Counted from the stretch's first letter, positions 19,609-29,294 are shown. The stretch: 53,910 nt of DNA from Blautia sp. MSJ-19 (GCF_018918125.1 NZ_JAHLQA010000021.1:1-53910), one strand, 5' to 3'. The notes: generated from the sequence alone by a model not told the origin. Numbers and translations are program-made.

Positions 19609-20496
19609 ATGAAGAAAAAGAAACCTCTGGCTGCTGTGGAACCATATCTTTGGCTGCTTCCCAGCATCCTGCTTATGACAATCTTTATACTTTTTCCAAT
19701 CTTTGAAGTATTTCGCACTTCAATGAGTGAAGTAAGTAAAGCCGGTCTTATCAAAGGCTTCTGTGGATTTGACAATTTTGCCAAAGTCCTGAAGGGTTCT
19801 ACCTTTAAGCTGGTTCTCAAAAATACTCTTGTATGGACCATTGCCGTTGTTGTCATCTCTACCGTGTTTGGTTTTATCCTTGCACTTGTCCTGAACAACA
19901 AATTCCGTTTCCGTAAAGCAGTTCGTGCAATCGTTGTATTCCCATGGGCAACCTCCCTGATCATCCAGGCCGGCGTATGGAAATTTATTATCGATAAAGA
20001 TTACGGTGCACTGAATACTCTTTTAATGAAGATCGGTCTTATTTCCAGTCCGGTCAACTGGACCCCTACCCCTGAAGCTTATTTTGCCTGGGAAATCTTT
20101 GTAGGAATCTTTGTTACAGTACCATTTGTTACCTTCTGTGTACTTTCCGGTCTGCAAAGCATCGACAACTCCTACTATGAAGCAGCAACCGTCGATGGTG
20201 CAAACTACTGGCAAAAGCTGTTCAAGATCACGCTTCCACTGGTAAAATCTTCCCTGACGGTAAGTACTGTGCTGAATATCATTTATGTATTCAACTCATT
20301 CCCGATCATATGGACAATCACCAAGGGGGATCCGGCAAGCCGTACCGATACCCTTGTTACATACCTTTATAAACTCGCCTTTTACAAAGGCAAATCCGGA
20401 GAAGCAGCTGCCGTATCCGTAATCGGATTCCTGATCCTGTGTGCATGTGCTTCTGTTTATATGGTACTTTCACTCAGAAAGGAGGATGAAGACTAA
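19609..20496 (+). CDS. ABC transporter permease, MalF-like
   Basis: A 295-residue membrane protein with six predicted spanning segments and the binding-protein-dependent permease motif near EAATVDGANYWQKLFKITLP (EAA loop), which contacts the ATPase. It is the first permease of the CUT1 importer. The stop codon overlaps the start of the next permease by one base (TAATG). A weak ribosome site (GGTGG) precedes the ATG. Confidence 0.93.
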   Translation: MKKKKPLAAVEPYLWLLPSILLMTIFILFPIFEVFRTSMSEVSKAGLIKGFCGFDNFAKVLKGSTFKLVLKNTLVWTIAVVVISTVFGFILALVLNNKFRFRKAVRAIVVFPWATSLIIQAGVWKFIIDKDYGALNTLLMKIGLISSPVNWTPTPEAYFAWEIFVGIFVTVPFVTFCVLSGLQSIDNSYYEAATVDGANYWQKLFKITLPLVKSSLTVSTVLNIIYVFNSFPIIWTITKGDPASRTDTLVTYLYKLAFYKGKSGEAAAVSVIGFLILCACASVYMVLSLRKEDED

Positions 20497-21341
20497 TGAA
20501 AAAATCACGAGACTCCAAAAGCATACTCCTTCGTGTTCTTCTTTATCTTTTTGTCATTCTGGTCGTACTGGTTACTCTGTATCCATACTTTGTTATGTTT
20601 ACGACAGCAGCCAAAAGCCGTGCTGAAATCTATGCAACCAAGGGAACACTTCTTCCGCTCAACTGGCTGTGGCAGAACTTCAAAGACATCTGGACACTGG
20701 CTCCACTCTCCAGATATTTTCTGAATTCTCTGATCGTTGCAGGTGGTTCCACTCTGATTGCAATCGTCTGTGGTATCCCGGCAGCTTATGCGCTTGCACG
20801 AATGAAATTCAAAGGAAAAAAGATCTTTCTTGGAATCGTTATCATCTCCCAGATGTTCGCACCTGTAGTCCTTCTGGTAGGTATCTACAAGATCATGTCC
20901 ACTTTCGGCATGACAGACAGCCTTGTAGGACTGGTATTTATCAACGCAGCATTCAACCAGGCATTTGCAATCTGGCTCCTGCGCGGTACTTTTATCTCCA
21001 TTTCTCCTGAAATGGAACAGGCTGCAACAGTTGACGGCTGCGGCAAGGTTTCTGCCCTGATCCGCATCCTTCTTCCTGTCGCTGCACCTGGTATCGTAAC
21101 CGCACTGATTTTCGTATTCATCAACGCATGGAATGAATACACCGTTGCCCTGACACTGATTTCAACAGACGTACTCAAACCTCTGACAGTCGGTATCACA
21201 ATCTTCAACGGTTACAACATGGTAGAATGGCAGTATCTGTTTGCATCTTCCTTATTCGCAACAGTGCCTGTTGTTATTCTGTTTGTTGCAATTGAAAAGC
21301 ATCTCGTCGGCGGTCTTACCTCCGGTGGAGTCAAAGGCTGA
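20496..21341 (+). CDS. ABC transporter permease, MalG-like
   Basis: A 281-residue permease with six membrane segments and the EAA-type loop MEQAATVDGCGKVSALIRIL. It pairs with the preceding MalF-like subunit to form the channel. Its ribosome site AAAGGAGG lies in the 3' end of the upstream gene. The operon ends at the strong terminator just after its stop. Confidence 0.93.
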   Translation: MKKSRDSKSILLRVLLYLFVILVVLVTLYPYFVMFTTAAKSRAEIYATKGTLLPLNWLWQNFKDIWTLAPLSRYFLNSLIVAGGSTLIAIVCGIPAAYALARMKFKGKKIFLGIVIISQMFAPVVLLVGIYKIMSTFGMTDSLVGLVFINAAFNQAFAIWLLRGTFISISPEMEQAATVDGCGKVSALIRILLPVAAPGIVTALIFVFINAWNEYTVALTLISTDVLKPLTVGITIFNGYNMVEWQYLFASSLFATVPVVILFVAIEKHLVGGLTSGGVKG

Positions 21342-21350
21342 TACGCACAA

Positions 21351-21392
21351 AAAAAGCTTCGGAACCTTTTCAGGAATTCCGAAGCTTTTTTA
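21351..21392. terminator. bidirectional terminator, importer operon / nahK operon
   Basis: AAAAAAGCTTCGGAA pairs with TTCCGAAGCTTTTTT around a 12-base loop, with T-runs on both strands, between convergent operons. Confidence 0.92.
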
Positions 21393-21418
21393 TTATAGCA
21401 TATGTTATTTATTTATAT

Positions 21419-22522
21419 TTATTTATATTTTTTGATAATCTCATTCATCTGCGGCAGCTTTTCTTCCATGTCTTTGACAAGCGTAAGCTGCGTTCTGCAG
21501 CGGTCAAGATTGTGTCCTTCACGATGAATGTGAAAATAATGGTCCCCTTCCAGATGATCTGTCAGAAAACGGATTCCATTCTCAAAAGTCATAAGGATTG
21601 CTCCCATCGGAAGCATCTCGATCTCAAGATCCGTCAGTGCACCGCCACATCCCTCGATAAAGCCTTTTGCATAAACATCAAAAAGATGAAGATCACAGGA
21701 TACCTTGGAAAGATCCTGTTCATCCTCCAGTGCAGTACTTGCGCCAAAGCGAATAGAATCACCAAAGTCATTGGCAGTCAGACCCGGCATGACCGTATCC
21801 AGATCGATCACGCAGATTGCTTTGCCTGTCGCATCATCAATCATGATATTATTCAGCTTGGTGTCATTATGTGTAACACGAAGAGGAAGTCTTCCGTCAA
21901 GCTGCATATCATACAGTGCATGTGTCAGTTCTTCTCTTTCCAGGATAAAATCAATTTCCTTCTGAACAGAAGCGGCCCTTCCACAGACATCCTCTGCAAC
22001 TGCCTTTTTGAATTTTGCAAAACGATCCGGTGTATTATGAAAATCTTTGATCGTCTCGTGAAGAGTCTCTGCCGGATAATCTGCCAGCAGGCTCTGGAAA
22101 TGCCCAAATGCCACTGCACTCTGATAGAAATCATTCTCATCTTTGACCAGGTCATAACAGGTCGCACCTTCTATAAAGAGATACACGCGCCAGTACTCTC
22201 CCATTGAATCTACAAAATATGAAAGATTATTTACACTTTTTACCAGAGTAAGTGTCTCTCTCTCCGGATCTCCACCATTTTCAATGATTTTTTTGCGAAG
22301 CCAGGAAGTAACACCACTGACATTTTCCATCAATTCCACCGGCTTCTTAAAAATATTCTTACTCATTCTCTGCAGAATATAACGTTTTGTCCCCTGTGGA
22401 GTTTCATAGGTCAGCCTGTATGTATCGTTGATATGTCCATTTCCATATCGAACACATTCCCTGAGCTCACCCGGCAGTTTAAATCCATCAATTGCTTCGT
22501 GTACTTTATTCTCGATTTCCAC
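21419..22522 (-). CDS. nahK: N-acetylhexosamine 1-kinase (NahK-like phosphotransferase)
   Basis: A 367-residue aminoglycoside-phosphotransferase-fold kinase. It is similar along its length to Bifidobacterium NahK (LnpB) as I recall it, including YGNGHINDTY, the catalytic THNDTKLNNI (about residues 217-226), IDLDTVMPG and FGDSIRFGASTALEDE. NahK makes GlcNAc-1-P or GalNAc-1-P from ATP in the lacto-N-biose/galacto-N-biose pathway. The GTG start directly follows the nucleotidyltransferase stop, with a GGAGG site inside that gene. No GH112 phosphorylase is nearby, so the source of free HexNAc is not shown. Confidence 0.85.
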   Translation of the reverse strand: MEIENKVHEAIDGFKLPGELRECVRYGNGHINDTYRLTYETPQGTKRYILQRMSKNIFKKPVELMENVSGVTSWLRKKIIENGGDPERETLTLVKSVNNLSYFVDSMGEYWRVYLFIEGATCYDLVKDENDFYQSAVAFGHFQSLLADYPAETLHETIKDFHNTPDRFAKFKKAVAEDVCGRAASVQKEIDFILEREELTHALYDMQLDGRLPLRVTHNDTKLNNIMIDDATGKAICVIDLDTVMPGLTANDFGDSIRFGASTALEDEQDLSKVSCDLHLFDVYAKGFIEGCGGALTDLEIEMLPMGAILMTFENGIRFLTDHLEGDHYFHIHREGHNLDRCRTQLTLVKDMEEKLPQMNEIIKKYK

Positions 22523-23455
22523 TTATACTTCCTCCCACAGATTCTGCGGATACAGTCCCTGATCTTTCAGGTTCTGGATCGCAGTCATTACCATCGGCTT
22601 ATCTTCTTTGTATGTGACGCCGTACCATTTGTCTTCAGATTTGAGTACTTTAACAGTTGCTTTCTTTTCCTGCAGAAGTTCATCTACAACAAACGGAAGA
22701 AAATACTCGCCCTTCATTGGGTTATTTTCGAGTGCATCATCCAGAAATGCTTTAAAACGGGCTTTTAATTCCTGTAAGATACTGTTGGAAAATCCCCACA
22801 TATTCATAGAAACGATGCTTCCCTCCGGAAGCATAGTCCATGTCTTACCATCGTCTTCTGTATAAGCTGTGCCACCGTCATGTTTCTCAATATGTGTGCG
22901 TTCATTGATTTTGATCAGGTGACCTTCTTCATCTGTCACACAGACGCCTCTGGCAACATGACCATTCTCTGTCAGAGTATTTTCAAGACGATACCCAACC
23001 ATCATATAATGGTAAACATCCTCATCACTCTGTTCTGAGGTCAGAAAATCATATGCCATCTTAAATGCATGTACTCCATAATAATCATCCGCATTGATCA
23101 CGGCAAAAGGTCCGTCGATCTCATTGATACAGCTTAATACTGCATGACCAGTTCCCCATGGTTTCACTCTGCCTTCCGGAACAGTATATCCCTCCGGAAG
23201 ATTATCAATTTCCTGGAACACATAAGCAACTTCAATCTGTTTGCTCAGGCGATCTCCGATAGCTTCACGGAATGCCTGCTCATTTTCTCTCTTTATAATA
23301 AATACAACTTTTTCAAATCCGGCTCTGACTGCATCATAAATAGAAAAATCCATAATAATGTGACCTTCTCTGTCAATCGGATCGATCTGCTTTAATCCAC
23401 CATAACGGCTTCCCATTCCTGCCGCCATGACTACTAAAACTGGTTTCTTCATCAT
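22523..23455 (-). CDS. sugar-1-phosphate nucleotidyltransferase
   Basis: A 310-residue GT-A-fold nucleotidyltransferase. The signature GMGSRYGG (residues 13-20) binds the nucleotide and the INADDYYG strand supplies the metal Asp. It lies directly upstream of and is coupled to nahK, so it most likely turns the kinase product HexNAc-1-P into a UDP-sugar, replacing the GalT-type LnpC of bifidobacteria. The substrate is inferred only from position. An AGGAGGG site precedes the ATG. Confidence 0.82.
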   Translation of the reverse strand: MMKKPVLVVMAAGMGSRYGGLKQIDPIDREGHIIMDFSIYDAVRAGFEKVVFIIKRENEQAFREAIGDRLSKQIEVAYVFQEIDNLPEGYTVPEGRVKPWGTGHAVLSCINEIDGPFAVINADDYYGVHAFKMAYDFLTSEQSDEDVYHYMMVGYRLENTLTENGHVARGVCVTDEEGHLIKINERTHIEKHDGGTAYTEDDGKTWTMLPEGSIVSMNMWGFSNSILQELKARFKAFLDDALENNPMKGEYFLPFVVDELLQEKKATVKVLKSEDKWYGVTYKEDKPMVMTAIQNLKDQGLYPQNLWEEV

Positions 23456-23575
23456 CTTTACCCTCCTGTTTCTCTTAAGCTGAACTCATGTTACAACACA
23501 AATTCCAATATAACAATAAATAATTTTCAGTTTGGATAACTCATATTAAATATGACCTGTTTTTGTATATTAGTA

Positions 23576-23606
23576 TTTGCACAATCAAATTATATTTTTG
23601 CACAAT
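23576..23606. promoter_or_regulatory. TTTGCACAAT direct repeats spaced 21 bp
   Basis: TTTGCACAAT occurs at 23576-23585 and 23597-23606, exactly 21 bp apart, in the 249-base divergent region between the nahK operon and the AraC gene. This is AraC-family operator geometry. The inverted version ATTGCACAAA occurs in the importer promoter region (18079-18088 on the minus strand). Confidence 0.55.
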
Positions 23607-23704
23607 GTCAATTATGATTTGACTATTTCTCACAAATTCATTAGTATAAGAAGCAGAAACAATATTATAAATGACGAATCTTATCTGACCAAGGAGGTTA
23701 TCCC

Positions 23705-24610
23705 GTGGCTTATCAGAGCGTTCCGCTGGATCAGGAACTTTTTATAAAAGACATTTATACCATTCATTATTATGAATACCAGAATGATTTTCATTTCGAC
23801 GGGGAACGACATGACTTCTGGGAATTTCAATGTGTAGACAAAGGTGCTGCGGAAGTGGTCACAGACAATGGCACTCATACCCTCACCCGCAGTCAGGTGA
23901 TTTTTCATCGCCCAAATGAATTTCATACTCTAAAAGCGGCCGGCAAAACCGCACCAAACATCATCGTGATTTCTTTTGCCTGCGATTCCCCCTGTATGAA
24001 ATTTTTTGAAAACAAAATACTCGAATTTTCAGATACAGAACGCAGTATTCTTGGACGGATCATCGCAGAGGCACGAAACTGTTTTTCTTCTCCTCTGGAT
24101 AATCCCTATCTGGAAAAAATGATCAGGAAAGACTCCATTCCTTTCGGTTCCCAGAAGCTCCTGACATTGTATCTGGAAGAACTTCTGATTCATGTCATAC
24201 GCCGTTACACGATTGCCCACTATTCTGCTTCTGCCGGTATTTATGATTCCTGTCAGACAGATTCTGAATCCTGCCGGAATATCATTCAATATTTAAATGA
24301 TCATGTACGGCAGACCCTGACGATCGAAGAAATATCAAAAAAAAATATGATCGGACGTTCTCAGCTTCAGAAACTTTTCCGGGAAGAATATCAATGTGGG
24401 GTCATTGAATTCTTTTCCCGCATGAAGATTGATTTTGCCAAACAGCTTATTCGCGAAAATGATATGAATTTTACCCAGATCTCAGATTTTCTGGGGTACT
24501 CTTCTATTCACTATTTCTCGCGGCAATTCAAGAAGCTGTCCGGTATGACACCAACAGAATATGCCACATCGATCAAAGCGCTGTCTGAGCGTCCGCAGCG
24601 TCAGTCCTAA
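23705..24610 (+). CDS. AraC family transcriptional regulator
   Basis: A 301-residue regulator with an N-terminal cupin-like sensor domain (about residues 20-110) and a C-terminal pair of helix-turn-helix motifs (near residues 205-235 and 255-287, ending with the SGMTPTEYA signature). The GTG start is chosen because AAGGAGG lies 7 bases upstream. It is divergent from nahK/nucleotidyltransferase and followed by nagB, so it probably senses an amino-sugar and activates this locus. Confidence 0.88.
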   Translation: MAYQSVPLDQELFIKDIYTIHYYEYQNDFHFDGERHDFWEFQCVDKGAAEVVTDNGTHTLTRSQVIFHRPNEFHTLKAAGKTAPNIIVISFACDSPCMKFFENKILEFSDTERSILGRIIAEARNCFSSPLDNPYLEKMIRKDSIPFGSQKLLTLYLEELLIHVIRRYTIAHYSASAGIYDSCQTDSESCRNIIQYLNDHVRQTLTIEEISKKNMIGRSQLQKLFREEYQCGVIEFFSRMKIDFAKQLIRENDMNFTQISDFLGYSSIHYFSRQFKKLSGMTPTEYATSIKALSERPQRQS

Positions 24611-24673
24611 GAGAAAGCAATAAACTATATTAATATGTACCTGTCCACCAACAACGGACAAGAAGGAGGAATC

Positions 24674-25405
24674 ATGCAGATCTGCAAAGTAAAAAATTAT
24701 CAGGAACTCAGCCGGAAGGCAGCCAATCTGATTGCCGCGCAGGTGATCTTAAAACCAGACAGTGTTCTGGGCCTTGCCACAGGCTCATCTCCTGTGGGAA
24801 CTTATGAGCATCTGGTAGCCATGTATGAAAATGGTGACCTGGATTTTTCTCAGGTGACAACCGTTAATCTGGATGAATACAAAGGACTGGCAGGTTCTGA
24901 TGAACAGAGTTACCGCTATTTCATGAATACGCATCTGTTCCACAAAGTAAATATCGACCATGCACACACATATGTCCCTGACGGTACCGAACCAGATGCA
25001 GAAAAAGCCTGCCAGGCTTATAACGAACTGTTGCACAAAGTTGGTCCGGCAGACATTCAGCTTCTTGGCCTTGGTCATGACGGACATATCGGTTTCAATG
25101 AACCATCCGATCATTTCGAAGATGAAACACACTGTATTGACCTGACCGAAACTACTATCCAGGCAAATAAACGCTTCTTTGAAAGCGAGGAAGATGTTCC
25201 GAAACAGGCCTATACCATGGGAATCGGTACGATCATGCGCTGCAAAAAACTGCTTGTGATCGTCAGTGGCAAAGACAAAGCTCAGATTCTGAAACAGGTC
25301 GTACAGGGTCCGGTTACCCCAGAAGTTCCTGGCTCCATTCTTCAGTTCCATCCAAACTGCACAATTATTGCTGATGAGGATGCACTGTCTGAAATGACCA
25401 TCTGA
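24674..25405 (+). CDS. nagB: glucosamine-6-phosphate deaminase
   Basis: A 243-residue enzyme that converts glucosamine-6-P to fructose-6-P and ammonia. TGSSPVGTY (phosphate binding), LDEYKGL and GLGHDGHIGFNEP (catalytic Asp/His) are present. The ATG at 24674 is chosen because AGAAGGAGG lies 5 bases upstream and this gives the family length; an upstream in-frame ATG at 24635 lacks a site. nagA is not in the window. Confidence 0.96.
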   Translation: MQICKVKNYQELSRKAANLIAAQVILKPDSVLGLATGSSPVGTYEHLVAMYENGDLDFSQVTTVNLDEYKGLAGSDEQSYRYFMNTHLFHKVNIDHAHTYVPDGTEPDAEKACQAYNELLHKVGPADIQLLGLGHDGHIGFNEPSDHFEDETHCIDLTETTIQANKRFFESEEDVPKQAYTMGIGTIMRCKKLLVIVSGKDKAQILKQVVQGPVTPEVPGSILQFHPNCTIIADEDALSEMTI

Positions 25406-25447
25406 ATGACTGTACATAAAAACTGTTCAGACATACTTTTGTATTCC

Positions 25448-25487
25448 AAATGGAGCTGATGTTCTTCAGAACACCAGCTCCATTTTT
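25448..25487. terminator. shared terminator of nagB and the histidine kinase
   Basis: AAATGGAGCTG pairs with CAGCTCCATTT, with further GTTC/GAAC pairing and a T-run on the plus strand. The histidine kinase stop codon sits in the apical part of the hairpin, so its last codons form one arm. Confidence 0.85.
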
Positions 25488-26797
25488 GTACCTTTTCCCG
25501 GTGTACTGTCCAGCCGTATCTCTGCCTTGTGCAGAATTGCACCATGCTTGACGATCGACAGACCGAGCCCGGTCCCTCCGGTCGCACGCGAATGACTCTT
25601 ATCCACCCGGTAAAAGCGTTCAAATATTCTTTTCTGTTCGTTTTCCGGAATCCCGATACCGTTATCCTCCACCCGGTAAAACGGATGCGTCCCTATAGTT
25701 CCTGTAAAAATCTTTACTGTACCATCTTGTTCTGTATAGCGAATCGCATTATCCGCAATGTTATACAGCATCTCATAGATCACATGACGGACTCCCTCTA
25801 CTATTACAGACTCTCCCTCAAGAGACACCGTAATATTTTTCTTTGAAGCCGCACTGTCCAGATGCAGCACGATATCTTCGGCAATCTCATACAGATCAAC
25901 CGGTTCAAACGGAAGATCACTGCTCTTCTCATCCAGTCTGGAAAGCTGAATGATATCTGCCACCAGATTACTTAACCGACTTGCCTCATGATAGATCCTG
26001 CCTGAAAACTCCGGTACCTTCTCATCCGGAACCATACCATTCATCATAAGCTCCGCATACCCGGATATGGACATCAGCGGTGTTTTCAGTTCATGAGATA
26101 CATTTGCTGAAAATTCTCTTCGTACCGCCTCTGCTTCTTTGAGTTCCTCCAACTGTCTTGCAATCTGCTTATTCTGCTGGTCTACTCTGCCAAGAAGAGG
26201 TCGCAGTTCTTCATATTTCACATCTTCAAGAGGCTTTTCCAGATTCAATGTATTGATTGGCTCGATCAGATCTTTTGTCTGCTTCTGTACCAGAACAAAT
26301 GCCATGGCAAGTATCAGAAGCAACAAGCCGCCAAGCAGTGCCGAACTGGATAACATTGTTGAAAACACGCTGTCCGTTGTTCTTCCCACACGAAGGATAT
26401 CTCCGTCTGCCAGTTTCACCGCACAGTAAAAATTCTGTTTGGAAAGGGTCTCTGAATAACGAAGACTTTCTGCATACCCATTCTTCTCAGCCTGAATGAA
26501 TTCCGGACGGTTACTGTGATTTGCAAGTTCTGCTGAATCTTCCAGCGAATCAAACAGAACATTTCCCTCCGGATCAAGCAATGTAATTCTTGCGGAAGTT
26601 GCCTTTCCAAGTGCTTCATCCAGATAGGAATTTCCCATCTTTTCGACACCATCCTGAATATATTTCGTGCTGTCGCGGACGCTCTCCTTCAGATCCTCAT
26701 TATATTTGCTGTACATGACCAGACCTGCTGCAAGGAATGTCAGAAGCACCGATACAACCACCAGTACACACGTATGATTCAGTATTTTTTTCCTCAT
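25466..26797 (-). CDS. sensor histidine kinase, PhoR-like
   Basis: A 443-residue membrane kinase. It has a membrane segment at about 7-30, an extracytoplasmic sensor region, a second segment at about 150-172, the H-box ANVSHELKTP (His 235), and N, G1 and G2 boxes (NIADNAIRY, EDNGIGIP, GGTGLGLSI). The start at 26797 is used because it follows the regulator stop by one base with a CGGAG site; a 10-residue longer reading overlaps the regulator. It is the third gene of Na/Pi transporter-regulator-kinase. Phosphate as the signal is inferred from that link. Confidence 0.92.
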   Translation of the reverse strand: MRKKILNHTCVLVVVSVLLTFLAAGLVMYSKYNEDLKESVRDSTKYIQDGVEKMGNSYLDEALGKATSARITLLDPEGNVLFDSLEDSAELANHSNRPEFIQAEKNGYAESLRYSETLSKQNFYCAVKLADGDILRVGRTTDSVFSTMLSSSALLGGLLLLILAMAFVLVQKQTKDLIEPINTLNLEKPLEDVKYEELRPLLGRVDQQNKQIARQLEELKEAEAVRREFSANVSHELKTPLMSISGYAELMMNGMVPDEKVPEFSGRIYHEASRLSNLVADIIQLSRLDEKSSDLPFEPVDLYEIAEDIVLHLDSAASKKNITVSLEGESVIVEGVRHVIYEMLYNIADNAIRYTEQDGTVKIFTGTIGTHPFYRVEDNGIGIPENEQKRIFERFYRVDKSHSRATGGTGLGLSIVKHGAILHKAEIRLDSTPGKGTKMELVF

Positions 26798-26798
26798 A

Positions 26799-27467
26799 TC
26801 ATACTCCGATCCGATAACCGACTCCACGTACTGTTTCTATCAGATTGCCGGCATCTCCGAGTTTCTGACGCAAAGTACGCACATGAACATCTACGGTCCT
26901 TGTCTCTCCGTCAAAATCATATCCCCATACATGACAGAGAATCTGATTTCTGGTCATGACCAGTCCCTTGTTTTCCATCAGGTACTGAAGCAATTCAAAT
27001 TCTTTACGGGTCAGTTCCACTTTTTCATCTTTCCAGTAAACTTTGTGTTTTCCTATAGAGAGCCTCAGCTCCTCACATTTCAGTTCTTTGTCTTCTTCCT
27101 GTCTGGAACAGCGGCGCAGGACTGCCTTCACCCTGGCAACAAACTCCATCATTCCAAACGGTTTGGTGATATAGTCATCCGCTCCTGCTTCCAGACCTCT
27201 GACCTTGTCATACTCGGCTTCTTTTGCCGTGACCATGATCACCGGTATATTTCTGGTATCCTGTGAGGATTTCAGACGTTCCAGAATACTGTATCCGTCC
27301 TCTCCCGGAAGCATGATATCCAGAAGGATCAGATCCGGGAGCTCTTCCTTCAGTGCTGTCCGAAGTTCCCTGCTGTCTGCCATTCCTTTTGCGGAAAAAC
27401 CAGTTGTTTCCAATGTATAGATCAGAAGCTCTCTGATATTTTTTTCATCTTCTACACAATAGATCAT
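26799..27467 (-). CDS. response regulator, PhoB/PhoP-like (OmpR family)
   Basis: A 222-residue regulator with a receiver domain (phosphoacceptor Asp 50 in LLDIMLPG, Lys 102 in TKPFG) and a C-terminal winged helix (TRTVDVHVRTLRQKLG). It lies 60 bases after the Na/Pi cotransporter and immediately before the kinase. The 11-bp-periodic TTTACA/TTAACA boxes upstream of the transporter are good candidates for its binding site, which would make the operon autoregulated. Confidence 0.93.
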   Translation of the reverse strand: MIYCVEDEKNIRELLIYTLETTGFSAKGMADSRELRTALKEELPDLILLDIMLPGEDGYSILERLKSSQDTRNIPVIMVTAKEAEYDKVRGLEAGADDYITKPFGMMEFVARVKAVLRRCSRQEEDKELKCEELRLSIGKHKVYWKDEKVELTRKEFELLQYLMENKGLVMTRNQILCHVWGYDFDGETRTVDVHVRTLRQKLGDAGNLIETVRGVGYRIGV

Positions 27468-27527
27468 TCAGCATTGTTCCTTTCTGTCCGAAAAATCCTG
27501 CAGAATCTTCTCAAAAATAAATACTCT

Positions 27528-29294
27528 TTATGGAAGCACATATTCTTTCTGCAGTTCTTCCAGACGTGTAAAATAGGAATCATCCGGTTCGTTTTTGATG
27601 CTTTCCAGATGACTGTGTGTATCATAAAGATTCTCTCTTACCTGCGTGATACAGACACTGATGTTGGAACAGTGATCTGCAATCCTCTCCAGACTGGTAA
27701 TAAGATCTGTCAGAATAAATCCCATTTCAATGGTACATTCTCCGGAACGCAGTCGGTTGATATGACGTCGTTTCAATTCTTTGCTCAGTTCATCCACGAC
27801 TTCTTCCAAAGGTTCTACATCTTCTGTCAGATTTAAATCCTGCTTGTCAAAAATCTGATATGCCGTATCTACAATCCTGCTTGTAGCTGCGATCAGAACC
27901 TGCAATTCATTTCGCGCCTGTGACGAAAAACTGAGATTCTTTTCATGAAGTTCCTGTGCAGATTCCATGATATTTACTGCATGGTCTGAGATACGTTCAA
28001 AATCCCCAATACAGTGAAGCATCGTGGATACACTGTGACTGTCTTTTTCAGACAGATCTTTATTGTTCAGCTTTACAAGGTAAGTTCCGAGTTCATCCTC
28101 GTAACGATCCACCTTAGATTCAATCTCCTGTACACGCGCTGCCTGTTCTTCACTATAATCATAGATCAGATCCAGTGCAATATTAAGTGCTTTTCTTGAA
28201 TCTTTCTCCATATGTCTTGCCGCATTTCTTCCCTGTTCTACCGCAAAAGCAGGTTTTTCCAGGAAACGGGATTCCAGAATCATAAATTCCTGATCCTCCC
28301 TGCTGACTTCATCTGCCTTGTCATCACGGATCGTAAGACAGGCAAGTTTCACAAGCAGGTTAGAAAATGGCAGCCATACAAGCGTTGCAGTGATATTAAA
28401 TACGCTGTGTGTGATCGCGATCGTTGCCGGTGTTGCCATCTGAGTCATAAATGGAAAATGTACTGCAGCATTGATGAGATAGAACAGGATCATAAAGACT
28501 ACTGTTCCGATCAGGTTAAAATACAGATGGATCATCGCTGCACGTTTTGCATTCTTATTTGCTCCGACAGCAGAAAGAAGTGCGGTCACACAGGTACCGA
28601 TGTTCTGTCCCATGATGATTGGAAATGCAGAGCTGAACGGTACTGCACCAGTCATACAGAGTGCCTGCAGGATACCTACAGATGCAGAGGATGACTGAAT
28701 GATCGCTGTCAGGATCGTACCTGCCAGGATTCCGGCAACCGGATTCGAAAACTTCAGAAGAAGTCCGGTAAATTCCGGTACATCTGCAAGCGGTTTTACC
28801 GCCCCACTCATGGTTTCCATACCAAACATCAGAACTGAAAATCCAAGAAGAATCGTTCCGATATCTTTTTTGCGGGAACTTTTGGTAAATGTCAGTAAAA
28901 TAATTCCGACAAATGCAAGAATCGGTGAAAAGGAACTTGGTTTCAGCAGACTGATAAAAAAGTTACTGCTCTCAATTCCTGCAAGGCTTAAGATCCAGGA
29001 TGTGATCGTGGTTCCGATATTCGCGCCCATGATGATACCGACTACCTGGTTCAGTTTCATAATTCCTGAGTTTACAAAACCGACAACCATAACGGTCGTT
29101 GCCGAGGACGACTGAATAACAGCGGTCACACACATACCCAGAATGACTGCTTTCCATTTGCTGGAAGTCAGATTCTCAAGAATCTGTTCCAGTTTGCCTC
29201 CTGAAACCTTCGCCAGTCCATCACCCATGACCTGCATTCCGTACAGGAACATGGCAAGACCTCCTAATAATGTCAATATACTGAAAAAATTCAT
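27528..29294 (-). CDS. Na/Pi cotransporter family protein with PhoU domain
   Basis: A 588-residue sodium-dependent phosphate transporter. Two inverted membrane repeats each carry the QSSSA motif (VIQSSSAT and IIQSSSAS), and the C-terminal roughly 210 residues are a soluble PhoU-like helical bundle. It is the first gene of a three-gene operon with a PhoBR-like two-component system. No PstSCAB importer is in the window. An AAAGGAGAAT site precedes the ATG. Confidence 0.95.
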   Translation of the reverse strand: MNFFSILTLLGGLAMFLYGMQVMGDGLAKVSGGKLEQILENLTSSKWKAVILGMCVTAVIQSSSATTVMVVGFVNSGIMKLNQVVGIIMGANIGTTITSWILSLAGIESSNFFISLLKPSSFSPILAFVGIILLTFTKSSRKKDIGTILLGFSVLMFGMETMSGAVKPLADVPEFTGLLLKFSNPVAGILAGTILTAIIQSSSASVGILQALCMTGAVPFSSAFPIIMGQNIGTCVTALLSAVGANKNAKRAAMIHLYFNLIGTVVFMILFYLINAAVHFPFMTQMATPATIAITHSVFNITATLVWLPFSNLLVKLACLTIRDDKADEVSREDQEFMILESRFLEKPAFAVEQGRNAARHMEKDSRKALNIALDLIYDYSEEQAARVQEIESKVDRYEDELGTYLVKLNNKDLSEKDSHSVSTMLHCIGDFERISDHAVNIMESAQELHEKNLSFSSQARNELQVLIAATSRIVDTAYQIFDKQDLNLTEDVEPLEEVVDELSKELKRRHINRLRSGECTIEMGFILTDLITSLERIADHCSNISVCITQVRENLYDTHSHLESIKNEPDDSYFTRLEELQKEYVLP

